Source: Halalkalibacter sp. APA_J-10(15) (lineage in GTDB: Bacteria > Bacillota > Bacilli > Bacillales > Bacillaceae_D). From it: a DNA stretch of 64,000 bases. Under the pieces are notes generated by a model that was not told the DNA's origin, did not search any database, and saw nothing but the letters and a program-made list of their open reading frames with translations. The stretch covers positions 101,174 through 165,173 of the forward strand of contig NZ_JALKEV010000011.1 of NCBI RefSeq assembly GCF_023017105.1, given 5' to 3'. Shown here in pieces: positions 49,782 to 60,269 of this stretch; position 1 is the stretch's first letter; the number at the start of each line of letters is the position of its first letter. The position numbers and the translations under genes were made by a program.

Positions 49782-50873
49782 ATGAGTCAATCATTCGTAA
49801 AAGATTTTTCACAGAAAACATTTCAGGTAGCTCTTGTTGAATGGTTTCATTCACAGAAGCGTGATCTACCTTGGCGACAGACGAGTGACCCCTATAAAAT
49901 ATGGGTATCGGAAATTATGCTTCAGCAAACTCGTGTCGATACAGTAATCCCTTATTACCAAGCATTTATAAGACAGTTCCCGACGCTTTTTGATTTAGCA
50001 AAGGCAGATGAGGATGCAATCTTAAAAGCGTGGGAAGGATTAGGCTATTACTCAAGAGTTCGCAATTTGCAGAAGGCGACGCAGCAGGTTCTCGATCAAT
50101 TTAACGGAGTCGTGCCAGACACTCGCAAAGAAATATCAAGTCTTAAAGGAGTAGGGCCATACACAGCAGGAGCGATTTTAAGCATCGCCTATGGGAAGCC
50201 TGAGCCCGCAGTAGATGGGAACGTGATGAGAGTGCTTGCGCGAGTATTGCTAGTGAATAATGACATTGCTAAGCCAGCTACTCGTAAGCTCTTTGAGACG
50301 ATATTATACGAGCTTATTCATAAGGATGATCCATCTGGATTTAATCAAGGACTTATGGAGCTAGGAGCGCTCATCTGTACGCCGACCTCGCCAGGCTGTC
50401 TAATCTGTCCTGTGCACCAGGTTTGCCGCGCTTACTCTGCTGGAAAACAGGACGAGCTACCAGTGAAAACAAAAAAGAAAAAGCCAAAGGCTAAGGAGCT
50501 CGCAGCGACGATCATTCGAAATGATAAAGGGGAAGTGCTGATTGAGAAAAGGCCAGATAATGGCCTATTAGCACGGCTGTGGCAATTCCCTATGGTGGAA
50601 GCGAAGAGAGACGAGCAGGTGACTGCTATCCATGAGCAATTTGCGACATATGACATCTCATTAAAGCTTGAAGACAAGGTGCAGGAAGTAGAGCATGCCT
50701 TTTCACATTTGAAGTGGACAATTGACGTGTATGAGGGAACAGCAGGGGATCAGTCGGGAGCCTATACCGTTGAGCGAATGTGGGTTGAAATCGAGCGACT
50801 AGAGGATTACGCCTTTCCTGTTTCACATCAAAAGATCATTGAAGCATTAAAAAAACGACAGCAATGTAGCTAG
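49782..50873 (+). CDS. mutY: A/G-specific adenine glycosylase MutY
   Basis: Removes adenine mispaired with 8-oxoguanine. 363 aa: Glu44 in SEIMLQQT and Asp145 in VDGNVMRV are catalytic; LKGVGPYTAG (121-130) is the helix-hairpin-helix; the [4Fe-4S] cluster is held by Cys199, Cys206, Cys209 and Cys215 (C-x6-C-x2-C-x5-C). The C-terminal domain from about 235 (AATIIRNDKGEVLIEKRPDN) is the NUDIX-like part that recognises 8-oxoG. ATG at 49782 follows GGGGGAGAAG. Confidence 0.96.
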   Translation: MSQSFVKDFSQKTFQVALVEWFHSQKRDLPWRQTSDPYKIWVSEIMLQQTRVDTVIPYYQAFIRQFPTLFDLAKADEDAILKAWEGLGYYSRVRNLQKATQQVLDQFNGVVPDTRKEISSLKGVGPYTAGAILSIAYGKPEPAVDGNVMRVLARVLLVNNDIAKPATRKLFETILYELIHKDDPSGFNQGLMELGALICTPTSPGCLICPVHQVCRAYSAGKQDELPVKTKKKKPKAKELAATIIRNDKGEVLIEKRPDNGLLARLWQFPMVEAKRDEQVTAIHEQFATYDISLKLEDKVQEVEHAFSHLKWTIDVYEGTAGDQSGAYTVERMWVEIERLEDYAFPVSHQKIIEALKKRQQCS

Positions 50874-50900
50874 TTTTGAAAACGGGAGGAAGATGATTCG

Positions 50901-51656
50901 ATGGATTTACAATTAAACGGAAAAGTAGCCTTAGTAACAGGCGGTTCAAAGGGAATTGGTTTGTCGATTGCTAAAGGACTGCAGGAAGAAGGAGCGAGAG
51001 TCGTCGTCGTTGCGCGAGGGAAGGAGGCTTTAGCTGAAATAGAACAGGAGTATGACAACATTGATACGATAGCAGCCGATTTAATGAATGCAACAGAGCG
51101 CGAGGATGTTATGAAGCATATCACCGAGCGTTATGGCAAGCTAGATATTTTAGTAAATAATGTTGGTGGAAGTAACGGAGGAGCAATTATGGAGACGAGT
51201 ATGGAGCTTTTTTACGAGGGGCTTGAATTAAACTATTTCTCTGCCGTGCACTTTAGTAAATTAGCCTTACCGTATATGAAGGCCCAGCAGTCTGGAGCAA
51301 TCATTAACATAACATCGATTTTCGGACGTGAGTCAGGTGGGAAGGCAACGTATAACAATGCGAAGGCAGCGATGATTAGTTTTACAAAGGCATTAGCTGA
51401 TGAAGTGATTATCGATGGAATCCGGGTGAATAGTGTCGCTCCTGGATCAATCTTACATCCGACAGGGAATTGGCAAAAAAGAATGGAGGAGAACCCTGAG
51501 AAAATGAAGCAATTTGTTGATGGTGAAATTCCAGGAGGGCGCTTCGGCCGACCTGAGGAAGTGGCGAACGTCGTCGTCTTCTTAGCATCTGAAAAGGCGA
51601 GTTGGGTATCAGGTGCCACTATTAATGTCGACGGTGGACAGTCAAATAGCTTTTAA
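50901..51656 (+). CDS. Short-chain dehydrogenase/reductase
   Basis: 251 aa, classical SDR: nucleotide loop TGGSKGIG (13-20), NNVGG (86-90), catalytic Ser139, Tyr151 and Lys155 (YNNAK), and the C-terminal IPGGRFGRPEEVANVVVFLASEKASW. Resembles 3-oxoacyl-ACP reductase-type enzymes; substrate unknown. ATG at 50901 follows GGGAGGAAGATTCG, 27 bp after mutY, so the two may be co-transcribed. A terminator follows. Confidence 0.92.
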   Translation: MDLQLNGKVALVTGGSKGIGLSIAKGLQEEGARVVVVARGKEALAEIEQEYDNIDTIAADLMNATEREDVMKHITERYGKLDILVNNVGGSNGGAIMETSMELFYEGLELNYFSAVHFSKLALPYMKAQQSGAIINITSIFGRESGGKATYNNAKAAMISFTKALADEVIIDGIRVNSVAPGSILHPTGNWQKRMEENPEKMKQFVDGEIPGGRFGRPEEVANVVVFLASEKASWVSGATINVDGGQSNSF

Positions 51657-51665
51657 TGACGATAA

Positions 51666-51697
51666 AACGTTCACCATGACCTTTCATGGTGAACGTT
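51666..51697. terminator. Strong hairpin between convergent genes
   Basis: AACGTTCACCATG pairs with CATGGTGAACGTT around a short pyrimidine loop, 13 bp, located 10 bp after the SDR stop and 15 bp from the end of the minus-strand gene. T-run poor. Confidence 0.7.
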
Positions 51698-51712
51698 GTT
51701 CGCTACAAGGAT

Positions 51713-52048
51713 CTATTGATCATTATTAATAAGGTGGATTTCGCGGATCTTTGCTTTCGTTTCTTCTGTTCCTAAGCGATATAGCTCCTCAAACACGTCG
51801 TTTAAGCCTCTTTGGTATTCGTTCTTGTCGCGATCTCCTTCTTGATCGTCGAAATGACGAAAGGAAAATAAGTTCCCAAGCTCAACGTCATGAGCTTGTA
51901 CTTCGCGAAGGAGCTTTTCGAGTTCCTTCTTCTCTAATGAAGTCGCCTCAATCTCATACTCAATGAGCTGACCATCATTCACGCGTATAGGGCTAATATC
52001 ATCCATACTAATCGGGTTTAAATTCACATAATACAATTGCTTTTCCAT
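51713..52048 (-). CDS. Hypothetical protein (111 aa)
   Basis: Acidic, soluble: YYVNLNPISMDDISPIRVND, LIEYEIEATSLEKKELEKLL and YQRGLNDVFEELYRLGTEET. ATG at 52048 follows GAAAGGAAGAATTC. The N-terminal beta strands and long central helix are clear, but I do not recognise the family. The next minus-strand gene (73 aa) ends 22 bp upstream, so they form a pair. Confidence 0.65.
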   Translation of the reverse strand: MEKQLYYVNLNPISMDDISPIRVNDGQLIEYEIEATSLEKKELEKLLREVQAHDVELGNLFSFRHFDDQEGDRDKNEYQRGLNDVFEELYRLGTEETKAKIREIHLINNDQ

Positions 52049-52070
52049 TGAATTCTTCCTTTCTACGCGG

Positions 52071-52292
52071 TTAATCTGGATGAATTTCGGTTCCGTTAGT
52101 CCAGGTGGCTTCGTGCTTTAAGCCCCCTCTTTCTTCTATTTCCTCAATAATTTCGCGATGGATCGTCACACCTTCTACATTTAAATAGGGCGTTACTTGC
52201 TGCATACTATGATGAAAATAAGCTAATTCTTTATCTGTCCATTGTTCAATTGATAGCATCGAAAGCTCGGTCATATCACGTCCGACATACAT
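52071..52292 (-). CDS. Small hypothetical protein (73 aa), possibly YfhS-like
   Basis: MYVGRDMTELSMLSIEQWTD, ELAYFHHSMQQVTPYLNVEG, HREIIEEIEERGGLKHEATW. Helical, acidic. ATG at 52292 follows CAGGAGGAATTAAT. It lies between mutY and fabL, where B. subtilis has yfhS, a protein of similar size; this is the only reason to suggest the name. Confidence 0.65.
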   Translation of the reverse strand: MYVGRDMTELSMLSIEQWTDKELAYFHHSMQQVTPYLNVEGVTIHREIIEEIEERGGLKHEATWTNGTEIHPD

Positions 52293-52347
52293 ATTAATTC
52301 CTCCTGAATAATGATGGCTACTTTACTTTTGTTCAAACTTTTTTATA

Positions 52348-52420
52348 GAGGTTGTTTCAAAAGGACGGTTTTCCCTTTTGGAATGACCTCGAAGGAAGCA
52401 ATTGCTATATTTTTTTGACC
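52348..52420. repeat. Partial copy of repeat family B
   Basis: GAGGTTGTTTCAAAAGG and CCCTTTTGGAATGACCTCGA form the end hairpin, then AAGCAATTGCTATATTTTTTTG. It matches the left about 70 bp of the inverted copy at 36960, with the rest missing. Confidence 0.65.
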
Positions 52421-52432
52421 AGGCACCTATAG

Positions 52433-53254
<822 letters not shown>

Positions 53255-53261
53255 TTTTTTT

Positions 53262-53292
53262 TGAATAAAGTTCTCACCACCCGGACACCTTA
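53262..53292 (+). promoter_or_regulatory. Sigma-G-type promoter of sspE
   Basis: TGAATA (53262-53267) matches the forespore -35 exactly; CACCTTA (53286-53292) is a fair -10 (consensus CATACTA) at 18 bp. It lies 22 bp before the start codon of the SASP gene. Confidence 0.65.
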
Positions 53293-53313
53293 ATAATCGT
53301 GGAGGTGAGATAC

Positions 53314-53523
53314 ATGAATAACAACCAACAACAACAAGCACAGCAACAAGCTGCACAAACAAATAAGCAGCAAGTTCGTAAGCAAAATGCAGCTTCTGCA
53401 CAAGGATCTAGCTCAAACACTGAGTTCGCTAGTGAAACAAATGCGCAAGAAGTTCGCCAACAAAATCAGCAGTCTCAAGCTCGTAAACAACAAGCTTCTG
53501 CGAATCAGCAGCAACAAAAATAA
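53314..53523 (+). CDS. sspE: Gamma-type small acid-soluble spore protein
   Basis: 69 aa from ATG at 53314, behind GGAGGTGAG. Almost entirely Gln, Asn, Ala, Ser and Lys, with two related blocks: QVRKQNAASAQGSSSNTEFA and EVRQQNQQSQARKQQASANQ. The TEFASETNAQEVR sequence contains the GPR-protease cleavage site (EFASETN). An amino-acid store degraded at germination. A strong terminator follows. Confidence 0.95.
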   Translation: MNNNQQQQAQQQAAQTNKQQVRKQNAASAQGSSSNTEFASETNAQEVRQQNQQSQARKQQASANQQQQK

Positions 53524-53537
53524 TTGCTGTCAATCAG

Positions 53538-53577
53538 AAATACCTTCTGGCATAACGTCCAGAGGGTATTTTTTTGT
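53538..53577 (+). terminator. Intrinsic terminator of sspE
   Basis: AAATACCTTCTGG pairs with CCAGAGGGTATT around CATAACGT, followed by TTTTTTTG. Confidence 0.85.
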
Positions 53578-53840
53578 AATTCCGCTGAATGCAATGATTA
53601 AGTTCAATAGCCTCCCGAATTCTTCTTTCAAGCAACGCATGTACATATCCAAAAAATAATGCATTTAGAAAATAGTCAAATCATTTCAAATCGATTCTGA
53701 AAGAGTTATAATAGGAAGTGAAGGAAAATGTTTAGTGATTGTACAGGGTAGTGAATAGAGGGGATATGTGGTTTTGGACTGTATAAAGGGATCCTACTCT
53801 ACCTACTGACGTCTTAAAACTGAATAGAAAGGAGTAGCGT
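53578..53840. other. Intergenic region before ntdP
   Basis: About 260 bp. B. subtilis has ygaB at this position, but no equivalent frame is found. A TATAAT hexamer at about 53707-53712 is the only promoter-like element; its -35 is poor. Confidence 0.4.
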
Positions 53841-54368
53841 ATGAATTTTCCCAAAGTTGGTAGCAACATCGAAATCCATAGCTACAAGCATAATGGATTG
53901 ATTCATCGCATTTGGGAAGAAACAATTGTGCTTAAAGGGACGTCAAAGGTTATTATTGGAGGGAATGACCGGATATTAGTGAAAGAATCAGATGGTCGAC
54001 ATTGGAGAACTCGAGAACCAGCAATCTGCTATTTTGATGCAGAGAAATGGTTTAATACGATAGGTATGATTCGTTCGGATGGGATATACTATTATTGTAA
54101 TTTAGGTTCTCCGTTTACATGGGATCAAGAGGCGGTAAAGTATATTGATTATGACCTTGATATTAAAGTTTTTCCTGACATGACCTTTAAGCTCTTAGAT
54201 GAAGATGAATATGAGTTGCATAGTAAAATGATGGAATATCCACCGGCTATTGATACGATATTACAGCGTAGTGTTGATGAGCTCATATCATGGATCCATC
54301 AACGGAAAGGGCCGTTTGCTCCGCAATTTGTGGAGAATTGGTATGAACGTTTTTTACAATATCGATAG
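53841..54368 (+). CDS. ntdP: Nucleoside tri-/diphosphate phosphatase NtdP (DUF402, YgaC)
   Basis: 175 aa. [60 protein letters not shown] and [20 protein letters not shown] are the FomD-like/DUF402 motifs that bind metal and nucleotide (Asp/Glu-rich strands plus Tyr). Such enzymes hydrolyse the terminal phosphate of nucleoside di- and triphosphates. ATG at 53841 follows GAAAGGAGTAGC. Located as ygaC is in B. subtilis. Confidence 0.93.
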   Translation: MNFPKVGSNIEIHSYKHNGLIHRIWEETIVLKGTSKVIIGGNDRILVKESDGRHWRTREPAICYFDAEKWFNTIGMIRSDGIYYYCNLGSPFTWDQEAVKYIDYDLDIKVFPDMTFKLLDEDEYELHSKMMEYPPAIDTILQRSVDELISWIHQRKGPFAPQFVENWYERFLQYR

Positions 54369-54412
54369 AAAAGGTTGCGTTTATCCAGTTGTAATGGATG
54401 AAGAGCTTCTAT

Positions 54413-54446
54413 AAGAAGTTGTCTCTTTAAAAAGGGACAACTTCTT
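54413..54446 (+). terminator. Intrinsic terminator after ntdP
   Basis: AGAAGTTGTCTC pairs with GGGACAACTTCT (one G-T pair), ending in TTTAAC. Located about 45 bp after the stop codon. Confidence 0.7.
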
Positions 54447-54589
54447 TAACAAATAAGGACCAAAAAACGGGTGACGCTGTCTTCGTACGTACACATAGCA
54501 CGAATGTGTATGACGCAATTAAAATAAGAGTTTCAGCCAAAGGGTAAGTAAATTTAGAGAAGAGATAGGCGCTATGGCTTGAGGGGTGA

Positions 54590-56335
54590 TTGACACTGGA
54601 AAGTATGAAACGTTACATGGCATTTGTAAAGCCATATTGGAAGGAAATTATTATTACTGTATTAATTGGTTTATTAAAATTCGGAATTCCATTAATGCTT
54701 CCGCTCGTGATGATGTATGTGATTGATGATATTATTTTTGCCGAAGCGATGTCCGAGGATGAGAAGATGTCAACTCTTGTTCAAGTAATGATCGTAATGG
54801 GGATTTTATTCGTTGTCGTCAGACCACCAGTTGAATATTTCCGGCAATACTTTGCACAATGGATTGGTAGTAAAATTTTGTATGATATTCGCGACCAGCT
54901 TTTTACTCATATTCAGAAGCTGAGCTTGCGGTTTTATTCAAATCGAAAAGTAGGAGAAATCATATCACGAGTGATTCATGACGTGGAGCAAACGAAGAAT
55001 TTTGTCATTACGGGACTTATGAATATTTGGCTTGATTTAGCGACGATTATCATTGCACTTATTATTATGTTTAATCTCAATGTTTGGCTTACACTCGTTG
55101 CGATTTCCATGTTTCCGTTCTACGGATTTTCCGTTAAATATTTTTATGCGAGGCTACGTGAATTAACTCGTGTTCGCTCTCAAGCGTTGGCTGAGGTGCA
55201 AGGGCATTTGCATGAGCGTGTGCAAGGAATGAACGTCATTCGTAGCTTTGCGCTAGAGGACTATGAGCAAGATCGTTTTGCAGAGCGGAACAAGCATTTT
55301 CTAAAGCGGGCGATTGATCATACGAAATGGAATGCTAAGACGTTTGCCGTCGTCAATACGATTACCGATATTGCTCCATTGTTAGTTATTTTCGTATCAG
55401 GTTATTTTGTCATTACAAATCAATTTGAAGTTGGTGTGATGACAGCCTTTGTCCTCTATATGGAAAGACTATATGGGCCTTTGCGAAGACTAGTGAATTC
55501 GTCAACGACGTTAACACAGGCGATTGCTTCAATGGATCGTGTATTTGAATTTATTGATGAGAAGTATGATATTAAGGATAGCGAACATGCGAAGGCATTG
55601 GATCATGTAAATGGGCAAGTAACATTTCATGATGTTAGCTTTGGGTATGAAGAAGACGATCGTATTTTGCAAAATCTGAACTTTGAAGTAAATAAAGGGG
55701 AGACGGTCGCCTTTGTCGGAATGAGTGGTGGAGGGAAAAGTACACTCATTAGTTTAATTCCTCGGTTTTACGATGTAACCTCAGGACAGATTTTGTTCGA
55801 TGGAACTGATATACGGGAATTTCAAGTGCGTTCTCTCCGAGATAAAATCGGCATGGTCATGCAGGATAATATTTTATTTAGTGATTCGGTTAAGCAGAAC
55901 ATACTAATGGGAAAGCCTGATGCGACAGAGGCTGAAGTGATCGCAGCGGCTCAAGCGGCGAATGCCCATGAATTTATAATGAATTTACCACGTGGTTATG
56001 AGACTGAGGTTGGTGAACGTGGGGTGAAGCTTTCTGGTGGTCAGAAGCAACGAGTGGCGATCGCTCGTGTGTTCTTAAAAAATCCGCCAATACTCATTTT
56101 CGATGAAGCGACTTCAGCATTGGATTTGGAAAGTGAGCATTACATTCAGGAGGCGATGGAAAAGCTCGCTCGAAATCGCACAACATTCATCATCGCTCAT
56201 CGCCTTTCAACGATTACTCATGCTGATCGGATCATTGTGATCGAAAATGGACGTATTATTGAAGAGGGAAATCATCAAGAGCTTATGAAGCGAAGAGGAG
56301 CATACAAGAAGCTGTTTGATGTTCAACAGCTATAA
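54590..56335 (+). CDS. ygaD: ABC transporter, fused permease/ATPase (YgaD)
   Basis: 581 aa half-transporter of the multidrug/lipid exporter type, acting as a homodimer in the membrane. Six helices in residues 15-310, with the coupling region [20 protein letters not shown]. ATPase: Walker [10 protein letters not shown] (377-385), signature LSGGQKQR (481-488), Walker [13 protein letters not shown] (about 501-512), switch AHRLST. The start is uncertain: TTG at 54590 and CTG at 54596 both follow GAGGGGTGA; ATG at 54605 is too far from it. Substrate unknown. Confidence 0.93.
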   Translation: MTLESMKRYMAFVKPYWKEIIITVLIGLLKFGIPLMLPLVMMYVIDDIIFAEAMSEDEKMSTLVQVMIVMGILFVVVRPPVEYFRQYFAQWIGSKILYDIRDQLFTHIQKLSLRFYSNRKVGEIISRVIHDVEQTKNFVITGLMNIWLDLATIIIALIIMFNLNVWLTLVAISMFPFYGFSVKYFYARLRELTRVRSQALAEVQGHLHERVQGMNVIRSFALEDYEQDRFAERNKHFLKRAIDHTKWNAKTFAVVNTITDIAPLLVIFVSGYFVITNQFEVGVMTAFVLYMERLYGPLRRLVNSSTTLTQAIASMDRVFEFIDEKYDIKDSEHAKALDHVNGQVTFHDVSFGYEEDDRILQNLNFEVNKGETVAFVGMSGGGKSTLISLIPRFYDVTSGQILFDGTDIREFQVRSLRDKIGMVMQDNILFSDSVKQNILMGKPDATEAEVIAAAQAANAHEFIMNLPRGYETEVGERGVKLSGGQKQRVAIARVFLKNPPILIFDEATSALDLESEHYIQEAMEKLARNRTTFIIAHRLSTITHADRIIVIENGRIIEEGNHQELMKRRGAYKKLFDVQQL

Positions 56336-56989
56336 GGAATAGCTCTCTTATGACGTTGTAAGGACGTTGTAGGAGAGCTTTATTTGTGAAGGGATAGGGC
56401 ATAGTTCTGTGAAGAAAGCCAGGGGTGAGGCTTTGAGCAGAATAAGGGTAATTCTCATTCGGTTAAAATGGGATTGTATCAATGTCGCAGTAGGAAGTTA
56501 GCATAGAAGATTAGGATAATTCATAGGTGGCGTGAGCAATTCAATGGAGAGCGCTGGGCTTCGTTCGTTACTCGTTAATCTGAAAGAACCCCACTTTCAG
56601 ATTAACTGACACCATTGTAACGGCTTTGCGCAACACTAGCGCGTTTTTTCTTATGCCGAACGGAACCTCATTCCGTTAAATGGACGAAATAAGTCGGTTT
56701 ACGTTCGAAGTGGAACGTCATTCCGTTAATACGCCAAAAAAAGTGTGAAGAGGGGCGTAAATGGTCAAATAGCGGAATGAGGTTCCGAACAGGTCGTAAC
56801 AAACCCTATAATGGGGGGAATAGCGGAATGAGGTTCCATTAAAGAGAATGAAGTGAATTCGCTTAGAGGAGTGTGCTGCGCTCCAGGATCAGTGCAATTC
56901 AATGAAGAAAAGAGCGATACCGCGGAAGCGATTGACTATAAAAGGTAAGAAAATGCGAGAATGGGATCATTCAAAGATGCGCGTTTTCC
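56336..56989. other. Gene-free region rich in family C repeats
   Basis: About 650 bp with no gene. The first 100 bp contain GAGAGCTTTATTTG after a TCTCTTATGACGTTGTAAGG stretch, a weak hairpin. Family C units begin near 56450 (TTCTCATTCGGTTAAAATGG) and cluster at 56651-56840. Confidence 0.6.
56651..56840. repeat. Repeat family C cluster
   Basis: Units GGAACCTCATTCCGTTAAAT, GGAACGTCATTCCGTTAATA, AATAGCGGAATGAGGTTCCG and AATAGCGGAATGAGGTTCCA. The first and third are almost perfect reverse complements about 100 bp apart, so a long-armed hairpin is possible. Confidence 0.75.
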
Positions 56990-58060
56990 TTATTCTACCT
57001 TCACTTTGTTCTCGCTTGTGTGGTAGCTGAAGAAGCTATCAATGAGTTGTTCGAGGTGCTCTAGCTGTTCTTGGTATTCGGTTAGTTGAGTAATGGCTGG
57101 AAGGGTGTGCATCCACTCTTCTCCGGTTAGTGTTTCTTGATCACGTAAGGCAATTAACTGATTAAATAAGGCTTCCTTCCGTACATGTAAGGCGGCCTTC
57201 GTTGAGTCGGTTTGTTCGACATGGGCCTTGCCAACATAACGGAGCATTAATAGCTCGTGGTAGGCTGTAAGCTCATATAGTTGTTTCTCAAGTAATTCGT
57301 GAACCTCCTCCGCTTGCTCATGGAGGTTATTTAAGCGGCTTGCGATATTTTTTAGCACGAAAAGGGATTTCTTTGTTGTGATCGCCATTTGTCTGAAAAG
57401 AACGACTTTCCGTGCTTTAGCGTATTTATTACGCATGAAGTAATTTCGTTCTTCTTTATAATATAAATACAGGTTGTCGATCTCGACTATTTCTTCTTCA
57501 AGTCGGACGATATCCTTCTTAAGAGCCTGATGATCAGCGCTTTGTCGAATAAATAACTGAAGCCATTGATGAATTTCCTCAGAGACGTTCAAAATTTTCT
57601 GGTATAGCTTCGTCTCATATTTAGGAGGAATGAAGAGTAAATTAATGATAAATGCCGACAGTACTCCTAATATAATAAGGGAAAATCGGCTTAGAGCAAA
57701 TTCAATAAAGTTAGACCCTGGGCTTTCCATAATAATAATGATCGTCACAATTGCAATGGGAATGGTCGTTGGCTCAAGCTTGAATTTCAATATAAGAGCA
57801 ATCGCTAGTACGACAGTAAACCCAATGACAAACGGATCGGCTCCTAGCGTTAAAACAAATATCACCGCAAGCACGGCCCCGATCATATTCGCTTGGAATT
57901 GATCAAGTATCGTTTGGAACGTCCGATATATCGATGGTTGGACCGCGAGTGCTGCAGTTAAGGCAGCAAAGGTAGGTGGTTCAAGACCGATCCAAGAAGC
58001 GATATAGAGCGAAAGGATAATCGCTAAGCCTGTTTTGAAAATGCGTGCACCTAATTTCAT
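56990..58060 (-). CDS. ygaE: Aromatic-acid exporter-like membrane protein (YgaE)
   Basis: 356 aa: four to five membrane helices within residues 1-150 (FKTGLAIILSLYIASWIGLE, FAALTAALAVQPSIYRTFQT), then a 200-residue cytoplasmic helical bundle. KTGLA...YIA and AAlaA.lavqPSiyrS.q. are the marks of the DUF939/ArAE-type family related to FUSC exporters. ATG at 58060 lies 13 bp after the hemL stop, so the two genes are probably co-transcribed. B. subtilis has ygaE in the same place. Confidence 0.9.
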   Translation of the reverse strand: MKLGARIFKTGLAIILSLYIASWIGLEPPTFAALTAALAVQPSIYRTFQTILDQFQANMIGAVLAVIFVLTLGADPFVIGFTVVLAIALILKFKLEPTTIPIAIVTIIIIMESPGSNFIEFALSRFSLIILGVLSAFIINLLFIPPKYETKLYQKILNVSEEIHQWLQLFIRQSADHQALKKDIVRLEEEIVEIDNLYLYYKEERNYFMRNKYAKARKVVLFRQMAITTKKSLFVLKNIASRLNNLHEQAEEVHELLEKQLYELTAYHELLMLRYVGKAHVEQTDSTKAALHVRKEALFNQLIALRDQETLTGEEWMHTLPAITQLTEYQEQLEHLEQLIDSFFSYHTSENKVKVE

Positions 58061-58073
58061 GTTTATCCCTCAT

Positions 58074-59372
58074 TTATTGTGCGGCGTTCATCACAGCGAA
58101 TGCTTCATCAACAGCAGCTAATGTTTTGACTATATCCTCATCTGTATGAGCAATCGTCAAAAACCATGCTTCATATTTGGACGGAGCTAAATTAATCCCA
58201 CGTTTCAGCATTTCTTTAAAAAATTCGGCGAACTGTTCACTATTTGAGTTTTCTGCTTGCTCATAATTTGTAATCGTTTCATTCGTAAAATAAATGGTTA
58301 AGGCTCCCTTCAAACGATTGACGGTAATCAATTGACCGTGCTTTTTGGCCAATTGAATAATTCCATCCTCTAAACGAGCGCCTAAACGATCAAGCTCCTC
58401 ATAAATTCCTTCTTCTTGTAATATTTCAAGGCAAGCAATTCCAGCACTCATCGAAGCCGGGTTTCCGGCCATTGTTCCAGCTTGGTAAGCAGGACCAAGT
58501 GGAGCGACCTTTTCCATAATATCCTCCCTTCCGCCATAAGCACCAATCGGCAAGCCGCCACCAATAATTTTCCCTAACGCTGTCATATCTGGTTGGACAC
58601 CGAGTAAGTCTTGGGCGCCACCATACATAAATCGAAAGGCTGTAATAACCTCATCATAGATCACGAGAGCGCCATAATCATGTGTAAGTGAGTTAACGGC
58701 CTCTAGAAAGCCTTCCTGCGGTTGAACGATGCCGAAGTTACCGACAATCGGCTCGACAAGAACAGCGGCCACCTCATCGCCCCATCTTTTTAATGCTTCT
58801 TCGAAAGCGTTAATGTCATTAAATGGGACCGTGATCACTTCCTTGGCGATGCTTTTTGTGACACCGGCAGAGTCTGGCGTACCTAAAGTAGAAGGGCCAG
58901 ATCCAGCGGCGACGAGAACAAGGTCAGAATGTCCGTGATAACAGCCGGCAAATTTAATGATTTTATCTCGACCTGTATAAGCACGTGCGACCCGAATAGT
59001 TGTCATCACTGCTTCTGTACCCGAATTGACAAAACGTACTTTCTCTAGTGAAGGAATCGATTCTTTTAACATTTTCGCAAAAGTGTTTTCTAACGTCGTC
59101 GGTGTTCCGTACAAAACGCCACTTTCTGCTGCTCTTTGTATAGCCTTCGTAATATGCGAATGAGCATGTCCAGTAATAATCGGACCATAGGCTGCAAGAT
59201 AATCAATGTACTGATTACCATCGACATCCCAAAAGTAGGCGCCCTTTGCTCGTTCCATAAAAATAGGTGTCCCTCCACCGACAGCTTTATAGGCTCGTGA
59301 AGGGCTATTGACTCCACCTAAAATATGTTGTTGTGCTTCTTTATAGTATTGCTCTGATTTTGACCAATTCAT
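58074..59372 (-). CDS. gsaB: Glutamate-1-semialdehyde 2,1-aminomutase
   Basis: Converts glutamate-1-semialdehyde to 5-aminolevulinate for haem synthesis; PLP-dependent. 432 aa. [20 protein letters not shown] binds the cofactor phosphate, [10 protein letters not shown] (Asp240) contacts the pyridine nitrogen, and the PLP lysine is Lys268 in [15 protein letters not shown]. It sits between ygaE and the sda-like gene, the place of the hemL paralog gsaB in B. subtilis; whether another hemL exists elsewhere is not visible. ATG at 59372 follows GGAGAGATGTC. Confidence 0.96.
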   Translation of the reverse strand: MNWSKSEQYYKEAQQHILGGVNSPSRAYKAVGGGTPIFMERAKGAYFWDVDGNQYIDYLAAYGPIITGHAHSHITKAIQRAAESGVLYGTPTTLENTFAKMLKESIPSLEKVRFVNSGTEAVMTTIRVARAYTGRDKIIKFAGCYHGHSDLVLVAAGSGPSTLGTPDSAGVTKSIAKEVITVPFNDINAFEEALKRWGDEVAAVLVEPIVGNFGIVQPQEGFLEAVNSLTHDYGALVIYDEVITAFRFMYGGAQDLLGVQPDMTALGKIIGGGLPIGAYGGREDIMEKVAPLGPAYQAGTMAGNPASMSAGIACLEILQEEGIYEELDRLGARLEDGIIQLAKKHGQLITVNRLKGALTIYFTNETITNYEQAENSNSEQFAEFFKEMLKRGINLAPSKYEAWFLTIAHTDEDIVKTLAAVDEAFAVMNAAQ

Positions 59373-59515
59373 GACATCTCTCCTATACTTATTTCCTTGT
59401 CATGATAGTATTCAATCATAGATGCCTAAGAAGGGCAAGTATCCTGAAGGGAGTACTGGGGAAGTTTAATTAGTATTCCGATTACTTCCTTTTGGATAAT
59501 AGGAGATTAACATGA

Positions 59516-59644
59516 TTAAATTTCATCTTGAAGGTCTCTTCTTTTAATTTCTTCCAGTAATAATGTGAGAAAGGATTCATTTAATTGTGCTTTCCTCGCT
59601 TGAGCATAGGCTTCTAACAGTTGTTCATCTGTTAACTGTTGCAT
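59516..59644 (-). CDS. sda: Sda-like sporulation checkpoint protein
   Basis: 42 aa: MQQLTDEQLLEAYAQARKAQ followed by LNESFLTLLLEEIKRRDLQDEI, a helical hairpin matching Sda (LSdelLieSY.kA....L...Fi.li..EikRR.L). Sda binds KinA and blocks the sporulation phosphorelay when replication is disturbed. ATG at 59644 follows AGGAGGGTTGAGTG. In B. subtilis sda is elsewhere, so this may be a paralog or a moved gene. Confidence 0.8.
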   Translation of the reverse strand: MQQLTDEQLLEAYAQARKAQLNESFLTLLLEEIKRRDLQDEI

Positions 59645-59796
59645 CACTCAACCCTCCTCTTGTAATGGGATAAGTACAGATGTTCCCTTGCTATTTTACC
59701 AGTGAAAATGGAGAAAAACTATTAGGAAATGTAGGAAACATGTCCTTCTAATGGTCAATTTGTATTCATATAATGAAAAGGATGGGAGGGGAAAAT

Positions 59797-60210
59797 ATGA
59801 AGCTGATTGTCGTAATTCTTTTATTAATTTCAACGGTTGGAACGATTGTGAGCCTACTGATGCTCTTACGTTTTCGACCCCATCCTTCAACACATCTTGT
59901 TTCATTAAGTCACTTTGGGCTCCTCATTCTCGTCTATGCTACGTTAATCTCCTCATTTGCGATCTTATATACAGGAGTTGAACTGATTGGTATACGTGTC
60001 ATTCAAATTGATGCCCCATTATTCGGAGAAACGATTAGTATGCTAGATATGATATATTTTAGTGCGATCACGATGCTTTCAGTCGGATATGGTGATATCG
60101 TCCCAATTGGATTAGGACGTCTATTTGCGGTTGTTCAGTCTCTTATAGGATTTCTATTACCAGCGGCATTTGTCATGAACACATTTTTGCAAGCAAAAAT
60201 GGGACGGTAG
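59797..60210 (+). CDS. Potassium channel family protein (two-helix pore)
   Basis: 137 aa from ATG at 59797, behind GGGAGGGG. Helices at about 3-24, 40-62 and 108-130, and a pore loop with the selectivity filter SVGYGD at 95-100. There is no regulatory RCK domain. It should assemble as a K+-selective tetramer. Gating unknown. Confidence 0.88.
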   Translation: MKLIVVILLLISTVGTIVSLLMLLRFRPHPSTHLVSLSHFGLLILVYATLISSFAILYTGVELIGIRVIQIDAPLFGETISMLDMIYFSAITMLSVGYGDIVPIGLGRLFAVVQSLIGFLLPAAFVMNTFLQAKMGR

Positions 60211-60269
60211 TTGTATTTCTTGTGTACATCAGCTACTCTAGAAGAAACGGTTGAAGGGATGATTGAATC

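Noticed and set aside
53262-53292. Sigma-A promoter for sspE
   Set aside because: No TATAAT-like -10 is placed correctly; the spacing and -35 fit the forespore sigma factor instead.
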